This document shows positions 1 to 6,859 of a DNA stretch of 18,773 bases, piece by piece (within the stretch, counting starts at the first letter, position 1; each line of letters begins with the position of its first letter). Source of the DNA: Pseudomonadota bacterium (GTDB taxonomy: Bacteria > Myxococcota > Myxococcia > Myxococcales > Vulgatibacteraceae); NCBI GenBank assembly GCA_023436385.1, contig JAEZJH010000143.1, positions 1 through 18,773 of the forward strand. Direction: 5' to 3'. The position numbers were made by a program, and so were the translations under genes. The notes below the pieces were generated by a model. That model did no database searches. It had not been told where the DNA came from and saw only the letters and a program-made list of their open reading frames with translations.

Positions 1-1510
1 ACTCCGCCGCGTTTGCCAGCGCCCGAAGCCGTTCCGGAGTGACCCGCCCCGACTCCCGGAGCTCGCGCACGGTCCAGTAGAGGGTGGCGAGATCGTCGGG
101 GAGGGCCGCCGCCTTGTGGGCCTGGGCCCGGGCCTCGCCGTCGCCCTGGCCGAACGCCTCGAGCTCGCCGAACCAGCGATCCCAGGCGCCGGGATCGGCG
201 GGGCCGCCGGCGACGGAGGGGAGCCCGGGGGCGACGAAGAGCAGCGCCCACGACGGCAGCTCGAGGGGCTTCCCGCCGAGCTCGCCCCGGAGGTGCACCA
301 CCTCGTGGCCGCCCACCCGGAACCCGGTGAGGCGGAGGCCGGTGGAAAGCGTCAGGTCGAAGGGGCCATGCTCCGGAAGCTCCGTGTCGCCGAAGGCCAC
401 CAGCGCGTCGCCGATCCACGGCTTGCCTTCCGCCCGGCCGTTCCGGGAGACCAGCACCGGACCGGCGAGGCGGGCGAAGGCGGAGAAGAGCCGCGGCCCC
501 ACCGGCCTGGTCCCGTCGACCCGGGAGACCACGCGTCCGGTCAGCTCGAGGCCGTCGCCGAGTCCCAGGTGGTTCACGCTCCGGGACCGGATCGCCTCCT
601 CGAGCCCGTAGTCGCCGCCGCGCTTCCACGCGAGCTGCGCCTCGAACGCCTCGAGGATCTCGAAGAGGTGATCGAAGTCCCGGGCGACGAAGAGCTGCGG
701 TTGCATCCGGGTGATGTCGTAGGCGGTCTCCGTGCAGGCCACCGAGAGCGGGATCTTCCGCACCGCGGAGGTGAGGCAGTGCTGCGCCTCGCCGATCGAG
801 GAGAGGAGGCCGGCGCCGTAGATCCGCGGCCTGTCGAGCTTGCCGACCAGGCCGTATTCGGCGGTCCACCAGTAGAGCCGGCTGGCCCGGGTGCTCTCGG
901 AGACATACCGGGCGCTGGCCGCCGCCGCGGCGAGGCGCTCCTCCCCGAGGGAGACCTCCTCCGGGGTGGCGGCCGGATCCTCCTTCACCACGCTGAGGTT
1001 CCGGATCGCCTGGAACAGCGCCCCGTCCTCGGCGGAGGCGATCGCCTTGCAGCCGACCACGCCGCAGCGCTGCAGGTAGTCGGCGTAGCGGCGGTCGGCG
1101 AGGATCGGCGCGTGGCCGGCGCTCTCGTGGACGATGTCCGGCGCCGGCGTGTATTCGACGTGTTCGTGGCTCCGGATGTCGCAGGCGATCGCCAGCACCT
1201 TCAGGCTCTGGAGCTCCGTGAACACCGCCGGGGGGATGAAGCCGCGGACGGCCACCGCCGACCACCCGAAGTCGGCGAGCCGCTCGTTCATCTCGTCGAG
1301 CCGGGGGATCCGCTCGACGTGGATGCCGGTGGCGGCGAGGCCCCGGAGGTAGCTCTCGTGGGCGCGATCCTTCAGGTGGGCGGTGAGCTTGCGGAGGATG
1401 TGGCGCCAGACCGCGTGGTCCCGCGGCGTGTAGGCCGCGACGTCCTGGGTGACCACGTAGCGCCGCAGGTGCGGCGGGAGCTTCTCGATCGCGCGCTCGG
1501 TCGGGGTCAT
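1..1510 (-). CDS. Aromatic amino acid (phenylalanine-type) hydroxylase, long form, 3' end beyond window
   Basis: Tetrahydropterin-dependent, non-heme iron monooxygenase of the Phe/Tyr/Trp hydroxylase family; the likely reaction is phenylalanine to tyrosine in the cytoplasm. The iron-binding signature is visible as PDIVHESAGH (residues 124-133, ligands H128 and H133), and the third ligand is E218 in WWTAEYGL. It is followed by YGAGLLSSIGE, a family-typical active-site loop. ATG at 1508-1510 is the first plausible start, preceded by a weak GGAG. Simple bacterial PheH is about 260-300 residues, but 503 residues are visible here without a stop. About 85 residues separate H133 from E218, against about 40 in human PheOH, and an extra C-terminal region of at least 190 residues follows the catalytic domain. 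This matches a longer bacterial subfamily I know from memory. Substrate (Phe, Tyr or Trp) cannot be decided from sequence. It lies 176 bases downstream of the propeller gene, so it may be separately transcribed. Confidence 0.9.
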   Translation of the reverse strand, partial: MTPTERAIEKLPPHLRRYVVTQDVAAYTPRDHAVWRHILRKLTAHLKDRAHESYLRGLAATGIHVERIPRLDEMNERLADFGWSAVAVRGFIPPAVFTELQSLKVLAIACDIRSHEHVEYTPAPDIVHESAGHAPILADRRYADYLQRCGVVGCKAIASAEDGALFQAIRNLSVVKEDPAATPEEVSLGEERLAAAAASARYVSESTRASRLYWWTAEYGLVGKLDRPRIYGAGLLSSIGEAQHCLTSAVRKIPLSVACTETAYDITRMQPQLFVARDFDHLFEILEAFEAQLAWKRGGDYGLEEAIRSRSVNHLGLGDGLELTGRVVSRVDGTRPVGPRLFSAFARLAGPVLVSRNGRAEGKPWIGDALVAFGDTELPEHGPFDLTLSTGLRLTGFRVGGHEVVHLRGELGGKPLELPSWALLFVAPGLPSVAGGPADPGAWDRWFGELEAFGQGDGEARAQAHKAAALPDDLATLYWTVRELRESGRVTPERLRALANAAE

Positions 1511-1541
1511 CGGGGGACTCCATGCCGGGAAGGTGTGGTCC

Positions 1542-1560
1542 GCTTCCGGCCGCCGGAAGC
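1542..1560. other. Perfect 8-bp hairpin in the gap before the hydroxylase gene
   Basis: GCTTCCGG-CCG-CCGGAAGC is a perfect inverted repeat with a three-base loop, lying in the 176-base gap between the propeller stop (1687) and the hydroxylase start (1510) on the minus strand. It has no T-tract on either side. It could be a factor-dependent terminator for the upstream gene, or a leader structure for the hydroxylase mRNA, since it ends 32 bases from the start codon. Confidence 0.4.
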
Positions 1561-1619
1561 CCGGATGGGCGTTCGTCGGCCCGGTTGCGGGCGGTGCTTG
1601 CCCACATCCTCCCCGTACT

Positions 1620-1635
1620 GGCGCCGGATGGCGCC
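1620..1635. other. GGCGCC-GGAT-GGCGCC inverted repeat downstream of the propeller gene
   Basis: Six-base perfect arms flank a four-base loop, about 50 bases past the propeller stop on the minus strand. No T-tract follows. It could be a weak terminator or a chance GC-rich inverted repeat; evidence for function is only its position in a gap. Confidence 0.25.
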
Positions 1636-1686
1636 GCCCCGCCGGGGGCAGGTGTGTCGGATGACTCCATGCGGCATGAGACGTGG

Positions 1687-3180
1687 TCAGCGCTCGAGCG
1701 GCGCGACGAGGAGGTAGCCGTCGGAGATCCAGGCGAGCTCGCTGTCGCCGAACACCACGTCGGTGACCCGCCCCAGGGAGATCCGGACGCCGTCGCCCGG
1801 GGTGAGGAGGTCGAGGAGGTAGAGCTCCCCGGGGTTCGAGATCCAGGCGAGCCAGCGGCGGTCCGGCGAGACGGCCGCGGAGAGGGGCAGGGTCGGCGCC
1901 ACGCAGCCGCGGCAGGAGGCGGCCGGCGCCAGGGCGCGCGTGGTCCCAGTCGCCACGTCGACGATCACCAGCTCCCGCTCGCCGTTCCGGACCGTCTCCG
2001 TCCGCGAGCCGCGGGTGTAGACCAGCCGGTTTCCGGTCGCGTCGAAGGTGATCGGCGTGCGCTCCGGGGCGCCGCGCGGCTGGGCCTGCGAGGCGAGAGA
2101 GTCCAGGACCCGGTGGGTGCCGGTCTCGAGATCCACCAGCACCAGGTCGGAGAGGTCGAGGTCGCTCCAGAGGAGATAGGCCGCGAAGCGGCCGGCAGGC
2201 GAGAACGCCACGTGGGTGTCCACCACCCCCCGCGGCCCGGAGCTCCAGCCGCGGCCGTCCTCGAGGTTGACGAAGGTCAGCTGGTTGTAGGTCGAGGGAT
2301 CGGTGGTCGCCTCGTAGGCGAACCAGGCGCCGTCGGGCGAGACGGCCCTCGCCCCGGTAAGCACCGCCGACTCGACGTGGAGGAGCTCGACGAGATCGTC
2401 GGCCCGGAGCAGCCGGAGCTGGATGTTCCACGGCTCCGGCGCGAGGTTCTCGTCGAGGAAGAGGAAGCGGGAATCCCGAAACCAGATATCGAGCCTCCAG
2501 GCGGGATCGGCCGGCGTCCGGGCGCCGGTCTCGAGGTCGACGTGGAGCACCGGGCCGGCGGCGGTGAGGGCCCGGCCGTCGGGCGTGAAGCGGGCGGTCC
2601 AGGCCCGGGAGACGCACTCGTCCTCGAGGGTCTCCGTGCGGCCGTCGCGCAGGTTGCGGAGGACCTCGAGGCCGCAGTTGCCGTAGGGCATCGTCGGGCT
2701 ACGGCCCTCCACGGTCCAGAGCCACTCGCCTGTCGGGGAGAGGTCCCAGGAGCCGGGGATGACGTCCGCGGCGAGGAGCGGCGCTTCGTTCCCCGGCGTC
2801 CAGCGCCGGAGGTCGATCCGGCCGCCGAACAGCGGCTCGTCGTACTGCTCCGCGTCCTCGCCCCGGGGAACGGCCACGACCGCCGCGCCGTCCGCCTGCA
2901 GCCGGGTGCTGGACCGCACCACCCGCGGGGCGATCTCCAGCTCGGCGTCCGGGGTCGACAACCAGGCCGCGGCGGTGCCGTCGGGCCCGGGGTTTCGGTA
3001 GGCGACCACCTCGCCGGACCGCAGGAAACCGTGGATGGCGTTGAATCGGCCCCGCACCTCGATCCCCGCGCAGAAGGCGCCGGCCTCGCAGCCGGCGGCG
3101 GGGCCGTGGTAGCCGGCCTCCGAGGCGTTGCAGCCGAAGCCGAGCACGGCGAGGACCAGCGCGGTCGAAAAGGGACGCAT
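1687..3180 (-). CDS. Secreted TolB/WD40-like beta-propeller protein, probable lipoprotein
   Basis: About 497 residues. The N-terminus (MRPFSTALVLAVLGFGC) is a short basic stretch plus a hydrophobic segment ending in Cys17, suggesting export and lipidation; the lipobox (LGFGC) is not canonical, so plain secretion is possible. The rest carries repeated propeller-blade signatures of the PD40/TolB type: FTPDG, VSPDGAWFAYE, FSPAGRFAAYL and VSPDRRWLAWISN, each followed by an L-x-D-x-x-T/D-G type turn (VDLETG, VDVATG, NLEDG). No catalytic motif is seen, so it probably acts as a binding or scaffold protein at the envelope. An in-frame ATG exists seven codons upstream, but the start at 3180 has GGAGG four bases before it. 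It follows the FAD oxidoreductase by 45 bases on the same strand and may share its transcript. The ligand is unknown. Confidence 0.8.
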   Translation of the reverse strand: MRPFSTALVLAVLGFGCNASEAGYHGPAAGCEAGAFCAGIEVRGRFNAIHGFLRSGEVVAYRNPGPDGTAAAWLSTPDAELEIAPRVVRSSTRLQADGAAVVAVPRGEDAEQYDEPLFGGRIDLRRWTPGNEAPLLAADVIPGSWDLSPTGEWLWTVEGRSPTMPYGNCGLEVLRNLRDGRTETLEDECVSRAWTARFTPDGRALTAAGPVLHVDLETGARTPADPAWRLDIWFRDSRFLFLDENLAPEPWNIQLRLLRADDLVELLHVESAVLTGARAVSPDGAWFAYEATTDPSTYNQLTFVNLEDGRGWSSGPRGVVDTHVAFSPAGRFAAYLLWSDLDLSDLVLVDLETGTHRVLDSLASQAQPRGAPERTPITFDATGNRLVYTRGSRTETVRNGERELVIVDVATGTTRALAPAASCRGCVAPTLPLSAAVSPDRRWLAWISNPGELYLLDLLTPGDGVRISLGRVTDVVFGDSELAWISDGYLLVAPLER

Positions 3181-3225
3181 GGGGCCTCCGGGTCGGTCCA
3201 TCCTTCCCCAGCTCGCCCGCTCCGT

Positions 3226-4665
3226 TCAACCGCCGCGGGACGTCGCTCCGAAAACGCGGGCGAGACACGAGGCGGCGGCGAGCGCTCCCGGGAGCCCGTG
3301 GACGCCGCCGCCCGGAGGCGTCGACGAGGAGCAGAGGAAGAGGCCGGGGACCGGCGTGGCGTAGGGGTCGAGCCGCGGCGCCGGCCGGGCGAACAGCTGC
3401 GGCAGGTCCTGCGCGCCGCCGTTGACGTCGCCGCCCACCAGGTTCTCGTCGTGCCGCTCGAAGTCGGCGGGCGACATCGCGCTCCGGGCGAGGATGCGGT
3501 CGCGGAAGCCGGGGGCGTAGCGCTCCACCTGCGCCTCGATCCGCTCCGTCATGTCGACCGCGGAGGCGTGGGGGACGTGGCAGTAGGCCCAGGCGGTGTG
3601 CTTTCCCGCCGGCGCCCGGGTCGGATCGAAGAGCGTGTGCTGCGAGAGGATCACGAAGGGCTCGGAGGCGGTGCGGCCCTCCCAGGGAAGCCGCTCGGCG
3701 GCGGCGATCGCCTCGTACGAGCCGCCCAGGTGCACCGTGCCGGTCCGGCGGCAGGCCTCGGCGATCCAGGGGATGGGGCCGTCGAGAGCCCAGTCGAGCT
3801 TGAAGGCGCCGGGACCGTACCGGTAGCGGGCGAGACGCCGCCGGTAGAAGAAGGGGAAGCGATCGCCGGCGATGGCGAGGACCTGCCGCGGGGTGAGATC
3901 GAAGAGCACCGCGCGGGAGGGCGGGAGCTGGTCGAGGGCACGGACCGGCGCGGAGGTCTCGAGCGTCCCGCCGGCCTCCCGGAGCGCGGCGACCAGCGCG
4001 GCGGCGATCTTGCCGGCGCCGCCAGCGGGAAACGGCCAGCCCACGGCGTGGCCGGCACCGCCCAGGACCAGACCGAACCCGGCGCCGGGCGGTCGATCGA
4101 ACGGCAACGCCGCGTGGGCGGCGAGGCCGGCGAAGAGCGCCCGGGCTCCGGGGCCCCGAAACCGCCGGGCCACCTTCTCCACCGAGCGCAGGGCGGAGAG
4201 GCCGAACCGCGCTAACGCAACGGGGTGTGCCGTTCGCCGGAGGGGGCCCAGCCACTCCCCCACCAGCGTCTCGAAGCCCGCGGCCACCGGGCCGAAGAGG
4301 TGCGCCCAGGCCCGCGCGTCGCGTTCGTCGCCGAAGGAGAAGCCGGTCTCCTCGGGATCGCGGGCGAGGATCGCCGCGCTCCCGTCGTCGAGGGGATGGG
4401 CCAGGGGGATGGGGGGATTCACCCAGGAGAGCCCGTGCCGTTCCAGCTCGAAGCTCCGGAACACCGGCGAGGCGATCCCCAGCGGGTGGATCGCGGAGCA
4501 GACGTCGTGGCGGAAGCCCGGGAGGGTCCGCTCCTCGGTGCGGGCGCCGCCACCCGGCTCGGTCGCGGCCTCCCGGACCAGCACCCCGAGCCCGGCCCTG
4601 GCGAGGACGATGGCGGCGGCGAGGCCGTTGGGCCCGGCGCCGACCACCACCGCGTCGTAGCCCAC
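3226..4665 (-). CDS. Phytoene-desaturase-like FAD-dependent oxidoreductase (CrtI/PYROXD2 family)
   Basis: 479 residues. The N-terminus is a Rossmann dinucleotide-binding fold, VVVGAGPNGLAAA (GxGxxG at residues 9-14), with the ribose-binding acidic residue E32 in VREAA and the family-typical EPGGGARTEE. The C-terminus, PVPGLFLCSSSTPPGGGVHGLPG, is the second FAD-contacting motif of the COG1233 amine oxidase/phytoene dehydrogenase group. The reaction is a flavin-linked desaturation or oxidation, but the substrate is unknown. No carotenoid genes are visible nearby, so a carotenoid role is not supported. The start is GTG at 4663-4665, six bases after the msrB stop, without a clear ribosome binding site, which suggests translational coupling to msrB. 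Length is typical for the family. Confidence 0.85.
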   Translation of the reverse strand: MGYDAVVVGAGPNGLAAAIVLARAGLGVLVREAATEPGGGARTEERTLPGFRHDVCSAIHPLGIASPVFRSFELERHGLSWVNPPIPLAHPLDDGSAAILARDPEETGFSFGDERDARAWAHLFGPVAAGFETLVGEWLGPLRRTAHPVALARFGLSALRSVEKVARRFRGPGARALFAGLAAHAALPFDRPPGAGFGLVLGGAGHAVGWPFPAGGAGKIAAALVAALREAGGTLETSAPVRALDQLPPSRAVLFDLTPRQVLAIAGDRFPFFYRRRLARYRYGPGAFKLDWALDGPIPWIAEACRRTGTVHLGGSYEAIAAAERLPWEGRTASEPFVILSQHTLFDPTRAPAGKHTAWAYCHVPHASAVDMTERIEAQVERYAPGFRDRILARSAMSPADFERHDENLVGGDVNGGAQDLPQLFARPAPRLDPYATPVPGLFLCSSSTPPGGGVHGLPGALAAASCLARVFGATSRGG

Positions 4666-4671
4666 GGTCGG

Positions 4672-5070
4672 CTACCCGGACTGGCGCTCGAAGTCGAGCG
4701 AGGCGGAGTTGATGCAATAGCGCTCGCCGGTGGGCCGCGGGCCGTCGGGGAAGACGTGGCCCAGGTGCGCGCCGCAGCGGGCGCAGCGAAGCTCGGTACG
4801 GATCATCCCGTGGCTCGAGTCGGTGCGGGTCTCGATATTCGCCGGGTCGGCCGGAGCCCAGAAGCTCGGCCAACCGGAGCCGGATTCGTACTTGGTGTCC
4901 GACCGGAAGAGCGGCAGCTTGCAGGCCACGCACCGGTAGAGGCCCGGCTCGTGGTGGTCCCAATAGATTCCGGTGAAGGGGGGCTCGGTGCCGCACTGCC
5001 GGGTGACCCGGTACTGCTCCGGCGTCAGCTCCCGCTGCCACTCCTCCTCGCTCTTCCGCAGCTTGTCCAT
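4672..5070 (-). CDS. msrB: Peptide-methionine (R)-S-oxide reductase MsrB
   Basis: 132 residues, a single complete MsrB domain that repairs oxidised methionine (R-sulfoxide) in proteins using thioredoxin. The structural zinc site is visible as two CxxC pairs: C47/C50 (CVAC) and C96/C99 (CARC, followed by GAHLGHVF). The catalytic Cys119 lies in RYCINSASL. SGSGWPSFW (residues 63-71) is the conserved substrate-site motif. No signal peptide, so it is probably cytoplasmic. A longer reading frame runs upstream to 5190, but the start at 5070 is chosen because GGAGG sits five bases before the ATG and homology begins here. It is the first gene of a likely msrB-oxidoreductase-propeller operon. Confidence 0.97.
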   Translation of the reverse strand: MDKLRKSEEEWQRELTPEQYRVTRQCGTEPPFTGIYWDHHEPGLYRCVACKLPLFRSDTKYESGSGWPSFWAPADPANIETRTDSSHGMIRTELRCARCGAHLGHVFPDGPRPTGERYCINSASLDFERQSG

Positions 5071-5186
5071 GGTGGCCTCCGGCGGACCCGATGCCCCACC
5101 CCGGCGCGGGTTCCGGCCCGGACGTTCAAGCTGGCCACGGCCCGCCGCATCCGGCACCGCGGTCCGCGGGGCCGGCGCAGGAACGA

Positions 5187-5216
5187 GCACGGCCGGCTCC
5201 CGGTGGCCGGCCGTGC
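5187..5216. other. 11-bp inverted repeat upstream of msrB
   Basis: GCACGGCCGGC and GCCGGCCGTGC form a perfect 11-bp stem around an 8-base loop, 117 bases upstream of the msrB start and 98 bases beyond the convergently placed M16 operon terminator stem. No T-tract follows on either strand. It may be a back-up terminator for the peptidase operon or a leader structure in the msrB mRNA. Confidence 0.4.
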
Positions 5217-5275
5217 GCGAACGCTCGAGAAGGGGCCCGGCCCGTGGCCCGGTGCCGGCGAGGGCGGCCAGGCCT

Positions 5276-5318
5276 CGAAAACACGAGGAGGTCCCGCCCG
5301 ATCGCGGGCGGGACCTCC
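5276..5318 (-). terminator. Strong intrinsic terminator of the M16 peptidase operon
   Basis: A perfect 14-bp stem (left arm 5287-5300, right arm 5305-5318) closes an ATCG loop. Read on the minus strand, it is followed by TCGTGTTTTC. It begins 14 bases after the stop of the inactive M16 gene. This is a textbook Rho-independent layout, and the best terminator in the window. Confidence 0.88.
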
Positions 5319-5332
5319 GGGGACCCCGGCGC

Positions 5333-6859
5333 CTACTTCCGCGGCGCCGGCTTCTTCGGAGCCGGCTTCTTCGGCGCCGGCTTCTTCGCCGGGGCCGCGA
5401 CGGAGAGCGGCTCCCGAATGGTCACCTCGCCCAGGCCGAGGGCGGGGAGTTGCATGTTCACCAGGTCGGGGTCGCCCACCAGCACCAGCTGCAGCCGGGT
5501 CGGATCGAAGTACTGCTCGGCGATCCGCTGCACCGTCTTGGCGTCGGCCTCCTCGTAGCCCTTGACCAGCTGCTCGTAGCGGTCGAGGGGCAGCTCCTTC
5601 CAGTACAGATCCGCGGCCGCCTGCCCCAGGCCGCTCACCGTCTCGAACGAACCGGGCAGCGAGCGGATCTGGCCCTCCCGCGCCGCCTCCAGCTCCTCCT
5701 TGGTGATCGGCCGGGACTTGAGGCCGTTCAGCTCGTTGAGGAACTCCTGCACCGAGGCGGCGGTGGCGTCGCCCCGGACCGCCGACGAGGTGACCAGCGG
5801 CCCCACCCCGCGCCGCGGATCGACGTAGGCGCCCGCGCCGTAGGTGTAGCCGTGAGCCTCCCGGAGGTTCATGTTGAGCCGGCTCCCGAAGAAGCCGCCG
5901 AACACCTGGGTGGCCAGGTCGAGGGCGAACTCCTCGGGAGCGCCGGCCTGAAGCGCCGGCCGGCCCATCATGATCACCGTCTGGTTGAGCCCCGGCTTCG
6001 GGACCAGGACCACGTTCCTCCGGGCGGCGACCGCCGCTGCCGCCGGCCGGGGCGCGGGCTTGGCGGTGCCCTTCCAGTCGCCGAAGTAGGCCCGGGCCAG
6101 CTCCTGGGCGCGCTCCATGGTCACGTCGCCGGCGAAGATCACCGCGGCGGCGGCCGGGCCGACGTTGGTCTCGTAGAACTTCTTCGCGTCGGCGAGGGCG
6201 AGCCGGCCCACCGTCTCCGGCGTGCCGGAGCTCGGGTGTCCGTAGGGATGGTCCTCGCCGAAGACGGTGGCGGAAAACGCCTCGCTCGCCAGGAACCGCG
6301 GGTTCCCCACCATCAGCGCCAGGTTGGAGAGCTGCTGCTTCTGCCGCCGCTCGAAGTCCGCGGCGGCGAACCGCGGCCGCCGCGCCACCTCGGCGAGGAG
6401 GGCGGTCGCCTCCTCGAGGTTCCGGGCCAGGACCTGGGTCCCGACCAGCGCGCCGTCGGGGGTGACCGCCACCCCGGCCTGGGCCCCGAGATCGGCGAAG
6501 GCGGTGTCGAGGGAGAGGGCGTCGCGCTTCTGCGTCCCCTCGAGGAGGAGCGCGTAGGTCAGCTCGGCGAGGCCGGCCTTGCCCCGGGGGTCGTCGGCGG
6601 CGCCGGCCGCGAAGGCGACGTCCACCGAGACGATCGGCAGGTCGTGGCGCTCGGAGACGATCACCTGGAGGCCGTTGTCGAGGACGACCTTCTGGAACTT
6701 CGGGGTCACCAGCTCCGGCACCTCGCCGGGTTCGGGCGCGGTGGCGCGGAAGGCCTCCGGGTCGACCGGGACCTCCGGCGTCTCGGGCTTCGGGGCCGGG
6801 GCGGTGGCACAGGCGCCCACGGCGAAGGCGAGGGCCGAGGCGAGAAGAATGCGGTTCAT
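5333..6859 (-). CDS. Catalytically inactive M16 peptidase-like lipoprotein, partner of the upstream protease
   Basis: 508 residues with a two-domain M16 fold. MNRILLASALAFAVGAC is a lipoprotein signal with a good lipobox (VGAC, Cys17), so it should be membrane-anchored. The region aligned with the active-site HxxEH reads E99-L-T-Y102-A103 (GKAGLAELTYALLLEGT), so all three catalytic or zinc residues are lost. The C-terminal half keeps NLREAHGYTYGAGAY, the conserved Arg/Tyr-containing motif used for substrate contact in M16B heterodimers. By analogy with such pairs it is the non-catalytic subunit of a heterodimeric peptidase. ATG overlaps the upstream stop as TGATG, so the two are translationally coupled. 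The far C-terminus is a KKPAP-repeat tail. The frame stays open to 8875, but that upstream part is an antisense-like shadow of the partner gene. Confidence 0.92.
   Translation of the reverse strand: MNRILLASALAFAVGACATAPAPKPETPEVPVDPEAFRATAPEPGEVPELVTPKFQKVVLDNGLQVIVSERHDLPIVSVDVAFAAGAADDPRGKAGLAELTYALLLEGTQKRDALSLDTAFADLGAQAGVAVTPDGALVGTQVLARNLEEATALLAEVARRPRFAAADFERRQKQQLSNLALMVGNPRFLASEAFSATVFGEDHPYGHPSSGTPETVGRLALADAKKFYETNVGPAAAAVIFAGDVTMERAQELARAYFGDWKGTAKPAPRPAAAAVAARRNVVLVPKPGLNQTVIMMGRPALQAGAPEEFALDLATQVFGGFFGSRLNMNLREAHGYTYGAGAYVDPRRGVGPLVTSSAVRGDATAASVQEFLNELNGLKSRPITKEELEAAREGQIRSLPGSFETVSGLGQAAADLYWKELPLDRYEQLVKGYEEADAKTVQRIAEQYFDPTRLQLVLVGDPDLVNMQLPALGLGEVTIREPLSVAAPAKKPAPKKPAPKKPAPRK
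5346..5390 (-). repeat. Three 15-bp tandem repeats encoding a KKPAP tail
   Basis: Three consecutive 15-base units (5346-5360, 5361-5375, 5376-5390), differing at the last two bases, encode the Lys/Pro/Ala-rich C-terminus of the inactive M16 protein. The unit is GCCGGCTTCTTCGGM on the plus strand. The in-frame length allows copy-number change without frameshift. The basic, flexible tail could contact anionic envelope polymers or membranes; that function is inference. Confidence 0.85.

Noticed and set aside
116..4215. Long plus-strand open frames opposite the hydroxylase, propeller and oxidoreductase genes (116-1717 and 1522-4215).
   Set aside because: Their products are Arg/Gly/Pro/Glu-rich low-complexity proteins with no domain motifs, while the minus strand encodes recognisable enzymes. 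They are antisense shadows caused by high GC content.
3226..4665. Assignment of the FAD oxidoreductase as carotenoid phytoene desaturase CrtI.
   Set aside because: Only family-level motifs are visible and no carotenoid genes lie nearby, so a specific substrate is not supported.
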